Below the pieces are notes generated by a model that saw only the letters and a program-made list of their open reading frames with translations, had not been told where the DNA came from and did not search any database. The position numbers and the translations under genes are program-made. DNA of 64,000 bases, taken from contig NZ_CP058595.1 of NCBI RefSeq assembly GCF_013402795.1, positions 3,760,001 through 3,824,000 on the forward strand, read 5' to 3'. Below are positions 26,867 through 37,391 of the stretch, piece after piece. Position 1 is the stretch's first letter. Each line of letters opens with the position of its first letter. The stretch comes from Costertonia aggregata (GTDB lineage: Bacteria > Bacteroidota > Bacteroidia > Flavobacteriales > Flavobacteriaceae).

Positions 26867-28888
26867 TTAAATTAGTCCGTTATATTTTCTGATAAACCAT
26901 TCGGCCGAAAGGGCAAAAACGATTACGGCCAAGAGAATCCGAAAATCAATCAAAGATACGATATTTTCGGTGCTTTTTTGTGTAGGCACGAACTCATTGC
27001 GTGTATTTAATAGAGCGATTAAACTATCTACTTGGGATGGAAAAAAGAGTTTGCCTTCGGTATTTTTTGTCAACCGGTCCAGTGTCGTATAATCTGTTGA
27101 CGTAAATTGCTGTTCCATATCAAAAGCCTCGATAGTAAAACTCCCCGATTTGGAATAATTTTTGTCCTTTACCGCTACCGTAAATGAGTAATCACCATCA
27201 GGTAAGCTACTTAAGTCGGCTTCGTAAAAGTTGCCTTTTAAAAGCATAAGTATTTCTTTACGTATACTATCGTTTTTAAGTGAGATAGCCATAGATGCCT
27301 TGGCATCAAAAATAAAGGCCTCATCAAAAAATGTAGCCGTAATCACTGCGTCGGTATTTCCTTGATAAATAGGTTGGTAATTTATATTCAATCGGTCTTT
27401 TGTGTCATTTTGGGATAGATACAACATCAATTTTCCAAAAAAATCATCAAAATTGGAAAAGTTGGTAGCGTTCCTAAAGCTTTGTATGCGCCATTTCCAT
27501 AAGTTCTCGCCAAATAATATTGCTGATTTTGTATCGTTTTCGTTTATTACCGCAAGCAAAGGCTCGTTCAGTTGTGTTCCCTTAATCTGTTGATTGAGAA
27601 GAATTTCGTGTGACGTTGTAATGGTTATCTCCCCTAAATCACTGGTCAAAGGGGGAAAATCTTGCGTAGAAAACGTGTTTACATCAAAAGAACCGAAGCC
27701 TTGGTTAACAACAGGGAAAACCTCTTCCTCTTGATTATAACTGTTTACCTCTAAACTATTTTGAACGATATTCAAAAACTCCCAATCGGTTTTTGGTCCC
27801 GCCACAGTGAAAGTATTACTCTTTTTTTGTTCAATAAATTGATATATGGACTTGAAAACCGGGTTAGGCTGATAAATGATAAAAATATCCGTTTCCTCAA
27901 ATTCCTTTATAGGAGCAGACGGCTTTTTAATGCTTACCGACCGTTGCTCGTTACTTTCGATAGCTTTTTTCAAGGCACCGATATCGGGGTGCATAATATC
28001 CGAAACAATGGTGATATTCGTTTTTTCATCAATGACCTCTACAGCGGTTCGTTTGGTATTGTTCACCACATTCTTCTCATCGTTGAGCGGTATTACCCGC
28101 ACCTGTATTGATTTTATGCCGACCGAACTCGCATTTAACAAGGTTTTTATGGTTTTACTACTTTCTGTTCGGGATAAGAAGATATTTTCCCGATACACAT
28201 TTTTACCATTGTTGCTTATGATTACCGTAGTGTTTATTTTATTTGTTCCATCATAAACAATAGTTGCTTCAACTGGAAATTTATTCTTGAGAAAAGCATA
28301 CGTATTGGCATTAATTTGGGAAACCTTAATATCTTCATATTGTACCGTGTCACCGATAGCGATGGGATACACAGGAAATTTTAGATTTTTTGAGGAAAAC
28401 CCATAATTATCCCCATAGGTTTGGTTTCCGTCCGTTAAAAGAACAACAGCGGTATTTGTTCCCGTGTAGATTTCATTTATAGAAGCAAGCGACTTGGAAA
28501 TATTGGTACTTTTTTCAGCAAAGCGTAACGAATCCGTAATATTGAGTTCTGAACCAAAACTATAATTTTGCACATTAAAACGACTGCTTAAGGAAGCATT
28601 AAAAATCAATTTTTCCTTTATATTTTGAAGTTCTTGTGCATAGGGTACAATAGATGATGAATTATCTGAAACCACCAAAAGACTGGTCTTTTCTACTGTA
28701 TACTCATTCTTTGAAAATTTTGGGTTGATAAGTAAAAGGAGAAGCCCAAATATGGCTAAAAATCGAAAAAAAGAAAGTAAAACAAATAGTTTTCCTTTAC
28801 GTTTCGTCCCAAAAAAATATTGAAACAGTACAATCCCGATAGCGAATATTGCTGCTACTATAATGAATACTACCGTTTGCGTTTGCAT
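26867..28888 (-). CDS. VWA-domain-containing membrane protein
   Basis: A 673-residue protein with two N-terminal membrane segments (about 5-25 and 34-60) and one near the C-terminus (about 648-665). A VWA-like domain begins about 70 (SLLVVSDNSSSI, a MIDAS-like D-x-S-x-S, and VLLTDGNQTYGDN). It continues into immunoglobulin-like segments, probably periplasmic. Bacteroidota genomes often carry such proteins of unknown role, related in architecture to the Bat proteins. Its ATG overlaps the stop of a 41-residue membrane protein (TAATG). Confidence 0.85.
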   Translation of the reverse strand: MQTQTVVFIIVAAIFAIGIVLFQYFFGTKRKGKLFVLLSFFRFLAIFGLLLLLINPKFSKNEYTVEKTSLLVVSDNSSSIVPYAQELQNIKEKLIFNASLSSRFNVQNYSFGSELNITDSLRFAEKSTNISKSLASINEIYTGTNTAVVLLTDGNQTYGDNYGFSSKNLKFPVYPIAIGDTVQYEDIKVSQINANTYAFLKNKFPVEATIVYDGTNKINTTVIISNNGKNVYRENIFLSRTESSKTIKTLLNASSVGIKSIQVRVIPLNDEKNVVNNTKRTAVEVIDEKTNITIVSDIMHPDIGALKKAIESNEQRSVSIKKPSAPIKEFEETDIFIIYQPNPVFKSIYQFIEQKKSNTFTVAGPKTDWEFLNIVQNSLEVNSYNQEEEVFPVVNQGFGSFDVNTFSTQDFPPLTSDLGEITITTSHEILLNQQIKGTQLNEPLLAVINENDTKSAILFGENLWKWRIQSFRNATNFSNFDDFFGKLMLYLSQNDTKDRLNINYQPIYQGNTDAVITATFFDEAFIFDAKASMAISLKNDSIRKEILMLLKGNFYEADLSSLPDGDYSFTVAVKDKNYSKSGSFTIEAFDMEQQFTSTDYTTLDRLTKNTEGKLFFPSQVDSLIALLNTRNEFVPTQKSTENIVSLIDFRILLAVIVFALSAEWFIRKYNGLI

Positions 28889-29013
28889 TAATTATCTCTC
28901 TTCTCGAAGTCTTCTTTCTTTTTATCCGTTACTCTTTTTACGATGAGATATACAACTGTTGAAAAGATAATCCCATAGATAGAAAAGATAAAGAGAACAA
29001 AAACGTGTTCCAC
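28888..29013 (-). CDS. small single-span membrane protein
   Basis: A 41-residue frame starting with GTG at 29013. Residues 2-25 are hydrophobic (EHVFVLFIFSIYGIIFSTVV), followed by a charged tail, VKRVTDKKKEDFEKRDN, predicted cytoplasmic. The stop TAA shares a base with the ATG of the VWA membrane protein (TAATG), implying translational coupling. The GTG is 6 bp after the stop of the YbjQ-like gene. No ATG is available in this frame. Small proteins of this shape can be accessory subunits; no function can be given. Confidence 0.6.
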   Translation of the reverse strand: MEHVFVLFIFSIYGIIFSTVVYLIVKRVTDKKKEDFEKRDN

Positions 29014-29019
29014 TCTAGC

Positions 29020-29334
29020 CTATTTTAATTTTACGGCGGTACCGTATGCCAACATCTCGGCCGCGCCTTGCATTACTTGAGAGGTGTTGAACCTAACATT
29101 TACCACTGCATCGGCACCAATGCTTTGTGCATCGTCCAACATTCTTTTAATAGCTTGTTCCCGTGATTGTGCCAGTAACTTGGTATATTCCGAAATCTCA
29201 CCACCGACTATATTTTTAAGGCCCGCAAAGATATCCCTACCAATATTTCTGGCACGTACGGTACTGCCCCTGACCGTGCCCAGAGTTTCGGAAATTTCCC
29301 TATTGGCTATATTTTCAGTCGTTACATAAAACAT
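29020..29334 (-). CDS. YbjQ/UPF0145 family protein
   Basis: A 104-residue protein of the YbjQ (UPF0145) family: TENIANREISETLGTVRGST at the N-terminus, then MLDDAQSIGADAVVNVRFNT, and a C-terminal AEMLAYGTAVKL. Relatives form pentameric beta-alpha domains; a metal-binding role has been proposed for some. Start ATG at 29334 (MFYVTTENI) fits the family; a longer frame to 29382 overlaps fabG. First gene of the set leading to the SPFH protein. Confidence 0.88.
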   Translation of the reverse strand: MFYVTTENIANREISETLGTVRGSTVRARNIGRDIFAGLKNIVGGEISEYTKLLAQSREQAIKRMLDDAQSIGADAVVNVRFNTSQVMQGAAEMLAYGTAVKLK

Positions 29335-29356
29335 ACATATGATTTTTAAAATTGTT

Positions 29357-30106
29357 CTAGGTAAGCATACCACCATCCACATTCAACACTTGACCCGTAA
29401 TATACCCTGATAGGTCAGATGCTAGAAACAGACAGGCATTAGCGACATCGGCAGGACTTCCGCCACGTTTCAAAGGGATGCCATCTCGCCACCCCTGTAC
29501 TACCTTTTCATCCAATCTATCGGTCATTTCCGTTTCGATAAATCCCGGGGCAATGGCATTGCAACGAATATTTCTGGAACCCAATTCCAAAGCGACCGAT
29601 TTCGTAAAACCGATCATGCCTGCCTTGGATGCGGCATAATTGGTCTGCCCAGCATTACCCTTTACACCTACCACACTACTCATATTAATGATAGACCCCT
29701 TACGTTGCTTCAACATGGTGCGTTGAATTGCTTTGGTCATATTAAAAACGGACTTAAGATTGATTTCTATTACGGTGTCAAAATCTTCTTCTCCCATACG
29801 CATCAACAAATTATCCTTGGTAATGCCCGCATTATTTATGAGAACGTCTACAACACCATCAAAATCCTCTAAAACTTTAGCAACGAGCTCTTCCGCTTGT
29901 TTAAAGCTAGCTGCATTACTTTTGTATGCCTTTGCTTTAACTCCTTTTGAATTCAGTTCCTTTTCCAGTGCCAAAGCCGGGGCTTCGCTTGAACTGTAGG
30001 TAAATGCAACATTTGCACCATGGTCGGCAAATACCTGGGCTATACCCATTCCTATACCCCTACTTGCTCCAGTGATGATAACATTTTTTCCTTCTAAAAG
30101 TTTCAT
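29357..30106 (-). CDS. fabG: 3-oxoacyl-[acyl-carrier-protein] reductase
   Basis: A 249-residue short-chain dehydrogenase that reduces 3-oxoacyl-ACP with NADPH in fatty acid synthesis. It has the cofactor motif TGASRGIGMG (about 12-21), NNAGITKDNLLMRM, the catalytic Ser in NMSSVVG, Tyr-x-x-x-Lys in YAASKAG and APGFIETEMT. These features are specific to FabG within the superfamily. The sucD terminator lies just upstream. Confidence 0.93.
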   Translation of the reverse strand: MKLLEGKNVIITGASRGIGMGIAQVFADHGANVAFTYSSSEAPALALEKELNSKGVKAKAYKSNAASFKQAEELVAKVLEDFDGVVDVLINNAGITKDNLLMRMGEEDFDTVIEINLKSVFNMTKAIQRTMLKQRKGSIINMSSVVGVKGNAGQTNYAASKAGMIGFTKSVALELGSRNIRCNAIAPGFIETEMTDRLDEKVVQGWRDGIPLKRGGSPADVANACLFLASDLSGYITGQVLNVDGGMLT

Positions 30107-30161
30107 TCGATTTTTGTTTTAAGTCGGTTATCAAATATAAGTCTTGTTTTACAAAAAGGCG

Positions 30162-30199
30162 AAAAAAAATCCCGTTTGCAAAAAAATGAAAACGGGATT
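30162..30199 (-). terminator. terminator of sucD
   Basis: Stem AATCCCGTTT/AAACGGGATT with an 11-nt loop, followed on the minus strand by a run of eight T. It lies 21 bp after the sucD stop. Confidence 0.85.
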
Positions 30200-30219
30200 C
30201 ATAATATGGTTATACTCTC

Positions 30220-31092
30220 TTATGACATGACCTCTTTGACCTTTAGCCCGATTTCAGCAGGTGAGTCAACAACATGAATACCGTGCTCTCGCATAATCTT
30301 CTTTTTGGCCTGGGCCGTATCATCGCTACCACCAACAATAGCACCAGCGTGCCCCATGGTTCTACCCGCCGGCGCCGTTTCGCCCGCTATGAAGCCCACC
30401 ACAGGTTTTTTACTGCCACTTTCCTTATACCATTTTGCGGCATCGGCCTCCAGTTGGCCTCCAATTTCACCAATCATTACGACGCACTCGGTTTCCGGGT
30501 CGTTTATCAACAATTCAACAGCTTCTTTGGTAGTAGTACCGATTATGGGGTCTCCACCTATACCGATAGCGGTCGTAATTCCCAATCCCTGGCGTACAAC
30601 TTGGTCAGCAGCCTCATACGTTAATGTGCCAGATTTGGAAACAATGCCCACATTCCCCTTTTTGAATACAAAACCGGGCATGATACCTACTTTTGCTTCA
30701 CCTGGGGTTATTACGCCCGGACAGTTAGGCCCGATCAATCTACAATCCTTATCCTTCAAATAATCGGATGCTTTTACCATATCCGCGACGGGGATACCCT
30801 CGGTAATGGTTATAATCACTTTTATCCCAGCTGCTGCAGCTTCCATAATGGCATCGGCCGCAAAAGCCGGTGGCACAAAAATGATAGTGGTATCCGCACC
30901 AACTTTTTCTACTGCTTCCGAAACTGTATTGAAAACAGGCTTCCCCAAATGTTCTTGACCACCTTTACCGGGCGTGACACCACCTACAACGTTAGTGCCG
31001 TATGCTATCATTTGTTCGGCATGAAATGTGCCTTCGCTACCTGTAAAACCCTGTACTATTATGTTTGAATCTTTGTTGACTAAAACGCTCAT
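30220..31092 (-). CDS. sucD: succinyl-CoA ligase (ADP-forming) alpha subunit
   Basis: A 290-residue alpha subunit of succinyl-CoA synthetase (TCA cycle). It has the CoA-binding N-terminal fold with [25 protein letters not shown], and the active-site phosphohistidine in [13 protein letters not shown]. No sucC is adjacent; in this group the two subunits are commonly unlinked. It has its own terminator downstream. Confidence 0.95.
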   Translation of the reverse strand: MSVLVNKDSNIIVQGFTGSEGTFHAEQMIAYGTNVVGGVTPGKGGQEHLGKPVFNTVSEAVEKVGADTTIIFVPPAFAADAIMEAAAAGIKVIITITEGIPVADMVKASDYLKDKDCRLIGPNCPGVITPGEAKVGIMPGFVFKKGNVGIVSKSGTLTYEAADQVVRQGLGITTAIGIGGDPIIGTTTKEAVELLINDPETECVVMIGEIGGQLEADAAKWYKESGSKKPVVGFIAGETAPAGRTMGHAGAIVGGSDDTAQAKKKIMREHGIHVVDSPAEIGLKVKEVMS

Positions 31093-31159
31093 GAATTTTT
31101 ATGTTTTGCTGCACAAAAATATAGCTTTGTGCCTAGATTGTAAAGTATTATTAGGAATA

Positions 31160-32092
31160 TTATTTGTCTATTTTTTTCAAAAGTTCGGGTATTTTTTTGA
31201 TGCTTGCCATCTGTTTCATTTTTTCCCTCCAATCCTCGGCTGGAGTCCCAAAATAGTGTTTCCCGCCTTCCAATGATTTAGAAACCCCGGATTGTGCAGA
31301 TATTACAGCTTTTTTACCAATAGTTATTGCACTGGTCACCCCAACCTGTCCCCATAGCGTTACTTCATCCTCAATGACCACACAACCTGCGATACCGGTT
31401 TGGGAAGCTATCAAACATTTTTTGCCGATTATAGTGTCATGCCCTACTTGTACCTGGTTATCCAATTTAGCTCCTTCTTTTATCGTAGTATCTCCCGTTA
31501 CGCCTCTATCAATGGTGCAGCCGGCACCTATGTCAACATTATCCTCTATGATGACCCTTCCTCCTGAAATCAATTTATCAAAGCCTTCAGGCCTGTTTTT
31601 GTAGTAAAAGGCATCGGATCCCAAAACCGTGTTGGCATGTATGGTCACACTATTCCCAATGATACAATTATCGTATATGGACACATTGGAATGTATCAAG
31701 CAGTTATCACCAATTGTAACATTGTTACCTATGAATGTATTGGGTTGTATTACGGTGTTCTTTCCAATTTTTGAAGTATTGGAAATTGCTTTGACCGATT
31801 TTTCGAAAGGTTTGAAAAATTTCGTCAGCACATTGAAATCGTGAAAAGGGTCTTGGGATATCAATAATGCTTTTCCTTCGGGACAATCTACTTGCTTGTT
31901 AATGAGAACAATGGTTGCAGCAGATTTAAGGGCTTTGTCATAGTATTTGGGGTGGTCCACAAAAACAATATCCCCGGCTTCGACTACGTGTATTTCGTTC
32001 ATTCCCAACACCGGAAAATCATCATCACCTACATATTCGGAATTGATTATCGTAGCAATTTGTTTTAGCGTATGTGGCGTATGGAATTTCAT
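31160..32092 (-). CDS. LpxD-like UDP-3-O-acylglucosamine N-acyltransferase paralogue
   Basis: A 310-residue left-handed beta-helix acyltransferase similar to LpxD: an N-terminal uridine-binding-like domain (about 1-100), then hexapeptide repeats (such as [20 protein letters not shown]) and [29 protein letters not shown], then a C-terminal helix. It differs clearly from the lpxD at 34905-35939 (310 against 344 residues) and lies 12 bp downstream of efp. The second copy may have another acyl or sugar specificity; which one makes lipid A cannot be told here, though 34905-35939 sits next to lpxC/fabZ and is the likelier. Confidence 0.82.
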   Translation of the reverse strand: MKFHTPHTLKQIATIINSEYVGDDDFPVLGMNEIHVVEAGDIVFVDHPKYYDKALKSAATIVLINKQVDCPEGKALLISQDPFHDFNVLTKFFKPFEKSVKAISNTSKIGKNTVIQPNTFIGNNVTIGDNCLIHSNVSIYDNCIIGNSVTIHANTVLGSDAFYYKNRPEGFDKLISGGRVIIEDNVDIGAGCTIDRGVTGDTTIKEGAKLDNQVQVGHDTIIGKKCLIASQTGIAGCVVIEDEVTLWGQVGVTSAITIGKKAVISAQSGVSKSLEGGKHYFGTPAEDWREKMKQMASIKKIPELLKKIDK

Positions 32093-32103
32093 GCAGGTTA
32101 GGA

Positions 32104-32670
32104 TTATTCCTTCACACGCTCCATGTAGGAACTGCTACCGGTATCAATTTTAACCTTATCGCCTTCATTTATAAAAAGAGGTACGTTAATTTCCGCACCC
32201 GTTTCCACTTTTGCGGGTTTTGTAGCATTGGTGGCCGTGTTGCCCTTAACTCCCGGTTCGGTATATGTAACCTCTAAAATAACACTGGCGGGCATATCAA
32301 CCGATAAGGGCATGCTGTCCTCGGTATTGAACATGATTTTCACAACTTCCCCCTCTTTTAATAGTCCCGGAGCGTCCAGGGCACTTTCTTGCAAAGTAAT
32401 TTGGTTGTAGTCATCGGTATTCATAAAATGGTAGGTCTCACCTTCGGCATATAAAAATTGATATGAGCGGGTCTCTACACGAACATCATCGATTTTATGC
32501 CCTGCTGAGAAGGTATTGTCCAAAACTTTGCCTGTGGAGACACTTTTCAATTTTGTGCGAACAAAAGCTGGCCCCTTACCAGGTTTTACGTGCAAGAATT
32601 CAATAATCTTATAAATGTCATTGTTGTAGCGAATACACAATCCTTTTCTTATATCTGATGTTGATGCCAT
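32104..32670 (-). CDS. efp: elongation factor P
   Basis: A 188-residue EF-P, which relieves ribosome stalling at consecutive prolines. Three domains are seen: the N-terminal KOW-like domain with the modification-loop Lys in [17 protein letters not shown] (about 33), a middle OB domain ([11 protein letters not shown]) and a C-terminal OB domain ([20 protein letters not shown]). It lies between lpxA and the lpxD paralogue, as in related genomes. Confidence 0.96.
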   Translation of the reverse strand: MASTSDIRKGLCIRYNNDIYKIIEFLHVKPGKGPAFVRTKLKSVSTGKVLDNTFSAGHKIDDVRVETRSYQFLYAEGETYHFMNTDDYNQITLQESALDAPGLLKEGEVVKIMFNTEDSMPLSVDMPASVILEVTYTEPGVKGNTATNATKPAKVETGAEINVPLFINEGDKVKIDTGSSSYMERVKE

Positions 32671-32724
32671 GTTTTATCGTTGGTTGATTTAATACTGATT
32701 ATATTGATATTTGGATTATTTTTT

Positions 32725-33510
32725 TTAATTGTTGCTAAAATACCCCTTCATGATTCCCCGTTGAGAATCCCTAATAAACTGAAGTATTTCATCCCTTTCG
32801 GGGGTAGCTTCCATTTCTGCTTCAATGATTTGGACCGCTTGTGAATTGTTATAATTTTTTTGATATAGGATTCTATATATGTTCTGGATTTCCCGTATTT
32901 TTTCCGAAGTAAACCCCCTTCGCCTTAAACCTACCGAATTTATGCCAACATAGGACATGGGTTCGCGAGCCCCTTTTACGAAAGGAGGCACATCTTTACG
33001 AACCAAAGAACCACCCGTTACAAAAGCATGGCTACCAACTGAAACAAATTGATGTACGGCCACAAGACCTGCAAGGATAACATTATCGCCAATGGTCACA
33101 TGACCAGCAAGTGTGGAGTTGTTGGAAAAGATACAATTATTGCCCACCAAACAATCGTGCGCCACGTGGCAGTATGCCATAATCAGGCAATTTTTACCGA
33201 TTACGGTCTTCATCCTATCCGATGTACCTTTATGAATCGTGGCACATTCCCTTATGGTAGTCCCGTTCCCTATTACGACCGTAGTCTCTTCACCATCATA
33301 TTTTAAGTCTTGTGGCGGGGCCGATATTACGGCCCCAGGGAAAATATTGCAGTTTTTCCCTATTCTAGCACCTTCCATGATAGTAACATTGGAACCAATC
33401 CATGTACCGTCACCAATGGTAACATTATTATGGATTGTAGTAAAGGGCTCGATCACTACGTTTTTTGCGATTTTAGCACCAGGATGTACATAGGCCAAAG
33501 GTTGATTCAT
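32725..33510 (-). CDS. lpxA: acyl-ACP--UDP-N-acetylglucosamine O-acyltransferase
   Basis: A 261-residue first enzyme of lipid A synthesis. A hexapeptide-repeat beta-helix (VHPGAKIAKNVVIEPF; the catalytic His region is YCHVAHDCLVG) is followed by a helical C-terminal domain (GLRRRGFTSEKIREIQNIYR). One base separates it from the lpxC/fabZ stop, in the same transcript. Confidence 0.95.
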   Translation of the reverse strand: MNQPLAYVHPGAKIAKNVVIEPFTTIHNNVTIGDGTWIGSNVTIMEGARIGKNCNIFPGAVISAPPQDLKYDGEETTVVIGNGTTIRECATIHKGTSDRMKTVIGKNCLIMAYCHVAHDCLVGNNCIFSNNSTLAGHVTIGDNVILAGLVAVHQFVSVGSHAFVTGGSLVRKDVPPFVKGAREPMSYVGINSVGLRRRGFTSEKIREIQNIYRILYQKNYNNSQAVQIIEAEMEATPERDEILQFIRDSQRGIMKGYFSNN

Positions 33511-33511
33511 A

Positions 33512-34924
33512 CTACTTTTCTTCTTTTGTTTTAACGATCTGTGCCATTAGCTCCGCTTCGGAAACCAATTTATCATTGGCGTATGCATATGCCTGCATAT
33601 GGCAAATACCCCTACGAATAGGAGATATCAAATCACATTTGAATATTAATGTATCACCCGGGACTACTTGCCTTTTAAATTTTACATTATCTATTTTCAT
33701 AAAAAATGTCAAGTAATTTTCTGGATCAGGTACGGTGCTCAAAACCAATATGCCGCCTGTTTGCGCCATGGCCTCGACCTGTAAAACACCGGGCATGACT
33801 GGAGCTCCCGGAAAATGCCCTACGAAAAAAGGTTCGTTCATCGTCACGTTTTTTACGCCTACTACGTGGGAATCCGACAATTCCAATATTTTGTCCACCA
33901 ATAAAAACGGAGGTCTGTGGGGTAACATATTCATGATTTGGGTAACATCCATCAAAGGTGTTTGGTTCAAATCATATTTTGGAACATTGTTGCGTTTTTC
34001 GGTCTTGATGATCTTAGCCAGTTTTTTAGCAAATTGCGTATTTACGTAATGACCGGGCTTATTGGCGATTACCTTTCCGCGAATTCGGGTTTTGGCCAAA
34101 GCCAAATCACCGATAACATCCAAGAGTTTGTGCCGTGCCGCTTCATTAGGTTGATGCAAAGTCAGATTGTCCAGAATTCCGTTGGGCTTTATCGATAATT
34201 TTTTCTTGTTGAATGCCTTTTCCAGCTTTTTCATGGTAGATTCGGAAATCTCTTTATCTACGTATACTATGGCATTATTAAGGTCTCCACCCTTAATCAA
34301 ACCATGTTCCAAAAGCATTTCCAGCTCATGTAGAAAACTGAATGTTCTAGCGTCCGCTACCTCGGTCTTGAAATCGGATAGGTGTTCTAATGTGGCATTT
34401 TGGGTGCCCAGAACCTTTGTACCAAAATCAACCATAGTGGTCACCTGGTATTCATCGGCAGGGATTACGGTAATTTCGCTACCAGTAGCTTCATCTTTAT
34501 AGGAAAGCACCTCTTTCACAACATATTCCTCACGGGCAGCACTTTGTTCAACGACTCCCGCTTTTTCCAAGGCTTCCACAAAAAATTTTGAGGAGCCATC
34601 CATGATAGGAGGTTCTGAGGAATCAAGTTCAATGAGAACGTTGTCTATTTCCATACCCACCAAAGCCGCTAAAACATGTTCGGAAGTTTGGATTTTGACC
34701 CCGTGCTTTTCCAAATTGGTACCACGCTGCGTGTTCACCACATAATTGGCATCGGCCTCAATAATAGGTTCACCTTCCAAATCAACACGTTTAAAAGCAT
34801 AGCCGTGATTTTCTGGCGCGGGTACAAATTTCATGGTAACATTCTCGCCCGTGTGCAATCCAACGCCGGACAATGTCACCTCTTTCTCAATGGTTCGTTG
34901 TTTTTTAGTTACTTGCTCCACCAT
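33512..34924 (-). CDS. lpxC/fabZ: bifunctional UDP-3-O-acyl-N-acetylglucosamine deacetylase / 3-hydroxyacyl-ACP dehydratase
   Basis: A 470-residue fusion characteristic of Bacteroidota. The N-terminal LpxC (about 1-305) has [24 protein letters not shown]-like [13 protein letters not shown] and the zinc/catalytic [13 protein letters not shown]. The C-terminal FabZ (about 320-470) has [13 protein letters not shown] and [20 protein letters not shown] with the catalytic His and Glu. Start ATG at 34924; it overlaps the lpxD stop by 20 bp. Confidence 0.96.
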   Translation of the reverse strand: MVEQVTKKQRTIEKEVTLSGVGLHTGENVTMKFVPAPENHGYAFKRVDLEGEPIIEADANYVVNTQRGTNLEKHGVKIQTSEHVLAALVGMEIDNVLIELDSSEPPIMDGSSKFFVEALEKAGVVEQSAAREEYVVKEVLSYKDEATGSEITVIPADEYQVTTMVDFGTKVLGTQNATLEHLSDFKTEVADARTFSFLHELEMLLEHGLIKGGDLNNAIVYVDKEISESTMKKLEKAFNKKKLSIKPNGILDNLTLHQPNEAARHKLLDVIGDLALAKTRIRGKVIANKPGHYVNTQFAKKLAKIIKTEKRNNVPKYDLNQTPLMDVTQIMNMLPHRPPFLLVDKILELSDSHVVGVKNVTMNEPFFVGHFPGAPVMPGVLQVEAMAQTGGILVLSTVPDPENYLTFFMKIDNVKFKRQVVPGDTLIFKCDLISPIRRGICHMQAYAYANDKLVSEAELMAQIVKTKEEK

Positions 34925-35939
34925 CAATTCTTTTTTCCAATTCGTTAATTCTATTTATAATTTTCGGTAAGTTTTTAAAATGAACGTATGATTTGTTGTA
35001 ATCACCGTAATTGAGTGCCGGGGAACCTTGTATAACTTCGTCATCCTTAACGTTTCTTCCAATACCGGACTGTGCTTGAATCTTTACCCTGTCCCCTATT
35101 ACGATATGCCCAACGATGCCTACTTGCCCACCGATTAGGCAATGCTTCCCTATTTTGGTCGAACCGGCCACCCCCGTTTGCGCCGCTATGGCAGTGTGTT
35201 CGCCTATTTCAACATTATGGGCTATCTGAATTTGGTTATCCAACTTTACGCCCCTTCTCAGGATGGTAGACCCTAATGTCGCCCTATCAATCGTTGTTCC
35301 CGCACCAACATCAACGTTGTCTTCGATGATTACATTACCGGTTTGCGGTACTTTATCATATTCCCCTTTTTCATTCGGGGTAAATCCGAAACCGTCGGCC
35401 CCAATGATGGCACCACTGTGAATGACGCAATTTTTTCCGATAACCGATTCAGAATATATTTTTGAGCCTGCAAAGACAACAACATTATCGGCAATGGTCA
35501 CATTATCGCCAACATATACATTAGGATATATCTTTACATTATCGCCAATGACTACGTTATTGCCCAAATAAGAGAAAGCTCCTAAATAAAATCCATCCCC
35601 ATACACGGCACTATCAGATGTGAAAACAGGATTTTCGATACCAACCTTGTTATTCTTTACCTGATTGTAGTACTCCAACAGTTTGGAGAAAGATTTGTAT
35701 GCATCATCTACTTTTATAAGTGTTGTATCCAAGGCCTGTTCCGGAACAAAATCCTTGTTGACAATAGTAACCGAAGCTTTAGTGGAATAAATATAGGAAG
35801 TGTATTTAGGATTGGCCAAAAAGGTAAGGGAGCCTTTTTCACCTTCTTCTATCTTTGATAATTTATGCACAGCTATTTCAGGATTCCCATCTACTTCTCC
35901 CTCTAAAATACCTGCAATTTGACTAGCTGTGAATTCCAA
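34905..35939 (-). CDS. lpxD: UDP-3-O-(3-hydroxyacyl)glucosamine N-acyltransferase
   Basis: A 344-residue LpxD of the usual length. It has an N-terminal uridine-binding domain (1-105), a hexapeptide beta-helix (IIGADGFGF with [26 protein letters not shown]) with catalytic His in QIAHNVEIG, and a C-terminal helix. No ATG is available at the expected N-terminus; the frame most likely starts with TTG at 35939 (residues [10 protein letters not shown] when read as Met). First gene of the lipid A set. Confidence 0.94.
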   Translation of the reverse strand: MEFTASQIAGILEGEVDGNPEIAVHKLSKIEEGEKGSLTFLANPKYTSYIYSTKASVTIVNKDFVPEQALDTTLIKVDDAYKSFSKLLEYYNQVKNNKVGIENPVFTSDSAVYGDGFYLGAFSYLGNNVVIGDNVKIYPNVYVGDNVTIADNVVVFAGSKIYSESVIGKNCVIHSGAIIGADGFGFTPNEKGEYDKVPQTGNVIIEDNVDVGAGTTIDRATLGSTILRRGVKLDNQIQIAHNVEIGEHTAIAAQTGVAGSTKIGKHCLIGGQVGIVGHIVIGDRVKIQAQSGIGRNVKDDEVIQGSPALNYGDYNKSYVHFKNLPKIINRINELEKRIDGGASN

Positions 35940-35993
35940 TTTTAAAATTTTTTCAAAAGTAAGAAAAATAGTTAAACCTGAATCTTGATCAAG

Positions 35994-37223
35994 TCAAACA
36001 GATTCCTTGGGGTAGCATACGTAATATTTTGTAACCGTTTTAGAAAGTGCCGTTAAATTCAAATGATCAGAAGCCTTCGCTACATCTATAATTTTACCGT
36101 TTTCACGTAAAATATGTATAACCTGTTTTTCATTATTATACGCCCTATTGAAAATGGTACCGCTAAATACAAAATATGAGCTTTCTTCTTTGGATAGGTT
36201 ATATTTTTTCTGAACAGCAATCTTTTTATCTTCCAACTTTTGGGTATCAAAAGGCTTCCTTTTTAATTTAACATGTAGGAGCGTTCTATTCAATATCATT
36301 TGGCATAGCTTTGATAACACCAGGTCGGTATGATGCTGCCAAAGTTTAATGGCCGAAAGCACATCAATATCGTCCAAGCTTGCAAATTTTTCCAAAACAG
36401 ATAGGTCAAAATCTTGCTGTGGGATTTTGGTTTTCATAAAAAATAGGAGTGATTCGCTGCATTGAATGTTCTGCCCGTTTTTAATGAGGTCTTTGGCGCG
36501 CTTTAAAATCCTGATAAGCAATTGCTCGGCTACCAGACCGGTTTTATGCAAGTATACCTGCCAGTACATGAAGCGCCGGGCCATCAGAAATTTCTCAACG
36601 GAATAGATACCCTTTTCCTCAACAACCAGCTGATCATCAACAACATTCAACATTGTGATCAACCGTTCTGAATTAATATTACCTTCGGCCACACCTGTGT
36701 AAAAGCTATCCCGTTTTAGATAATCCAACCGATCCATGTCCAATTGACTTGAAACCAATTGGTTCAAGAATTTTTTGGGATAGTGTCCCGTGAAAATATC
36801 CTTGGCTATCGTTAAACTTCCGTTAAACTTATCGTTCAACGCCTCAATGAAAAGCAAGGATATGGCCTCGTGATTTACGTTTTCGACAATACTATGTTCC
36901 ATGGCGTGCGAAAAAGGGCCATGACCAATATCATGCAGCAATATGGCCGCCAGGGCACCTGTTTCCTCCTCATCTGTAATTGTAATGCCTTTATGTTTAA
37001 GCACTTGAAGCGATTGCCCCATTAAGTGCATACTGCCCAGTGCATGGTGAAAACGGGTATGATGGGCTCCTGGATACACTAAATACGAAAGTCCCATTTG
37101 CGAAATCCTACGCAAACGCTGAAAAAACGAATCTGCAATCAGGTCAAATATGAGTGGACTAGGAATACCAATAAATCCGTAAATTGGATCATTGAATATC
37201 TTTAGTTTGTTTGATTTTATCAA
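35994..37223 (-). CDS. HD-domain phosphohydrolase (dGTPase-like)
   Basis: A 409-residue HD-superfamily protein. Metal ligands are visible in HHTRFHHALGSMHLMG, LLHDIGHGPFSHAMEH (the HD pair) and SQLDMDRLDYLKRD. The layout resembles dNTP triphosphohydrolases and SAMHD1-like proteins, so hydrolysis of dNTPs is likely, not proven. The only plausible start is TTG at 37223 (an in-frame TAA lies a few codons upstream). It precedes lpxD on the same strand, 54 bp apart. Confidence 0.85.
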   Translation of the reverse strand: MIKSNKLKIFNDPIYGFIGIPSPLIFDLIADSFFQRLRRISQMGLSYLVYPGAHHTRFHHALGSMHLMGQSLQVLKHKGITITDEEETGALAAILLHDIGHGPFSHAMEHSIVENVNHEAISLLFIEALNDKFNGSLTIAKDIFTGHYPKKFLNQLVSSQLDMDRLDYLKRDSFYTGVAEGNINSERLITMLNVVDDQLVVEEKGIYSVEKFLMARRFMYWQVYLHKTGLVAEQLLIRILKRAKDLIKNGQNIQCSESLLFFMKTKIPQQDFDLSVLEKFASLDDIDVLSAIKLWQHHTDLVLSKLCQMILNRTLLHVKLKRKPFDTQKLEDKKIAVQKKYNLSKEESSYFVFSGTIFNRAYNNEKQVIHILRENGKIIDVAKASDHLNLTALSKTVTKYYVCYPKESV

Positions 37224-37391
37224 AATCGCTTCGATTTATGTCATATAATTTTCAAAGTTATACAAAATGAGCTTAGAAGTTATGGCTTACGCCACGCACA
37301 CTTATCGGACAGGTACGATATTGGGCAATTTTTCACATCGATAAAAAAGGATTTCATCAAAAAACAACTATTTGGTAATGAACGCAACTAC

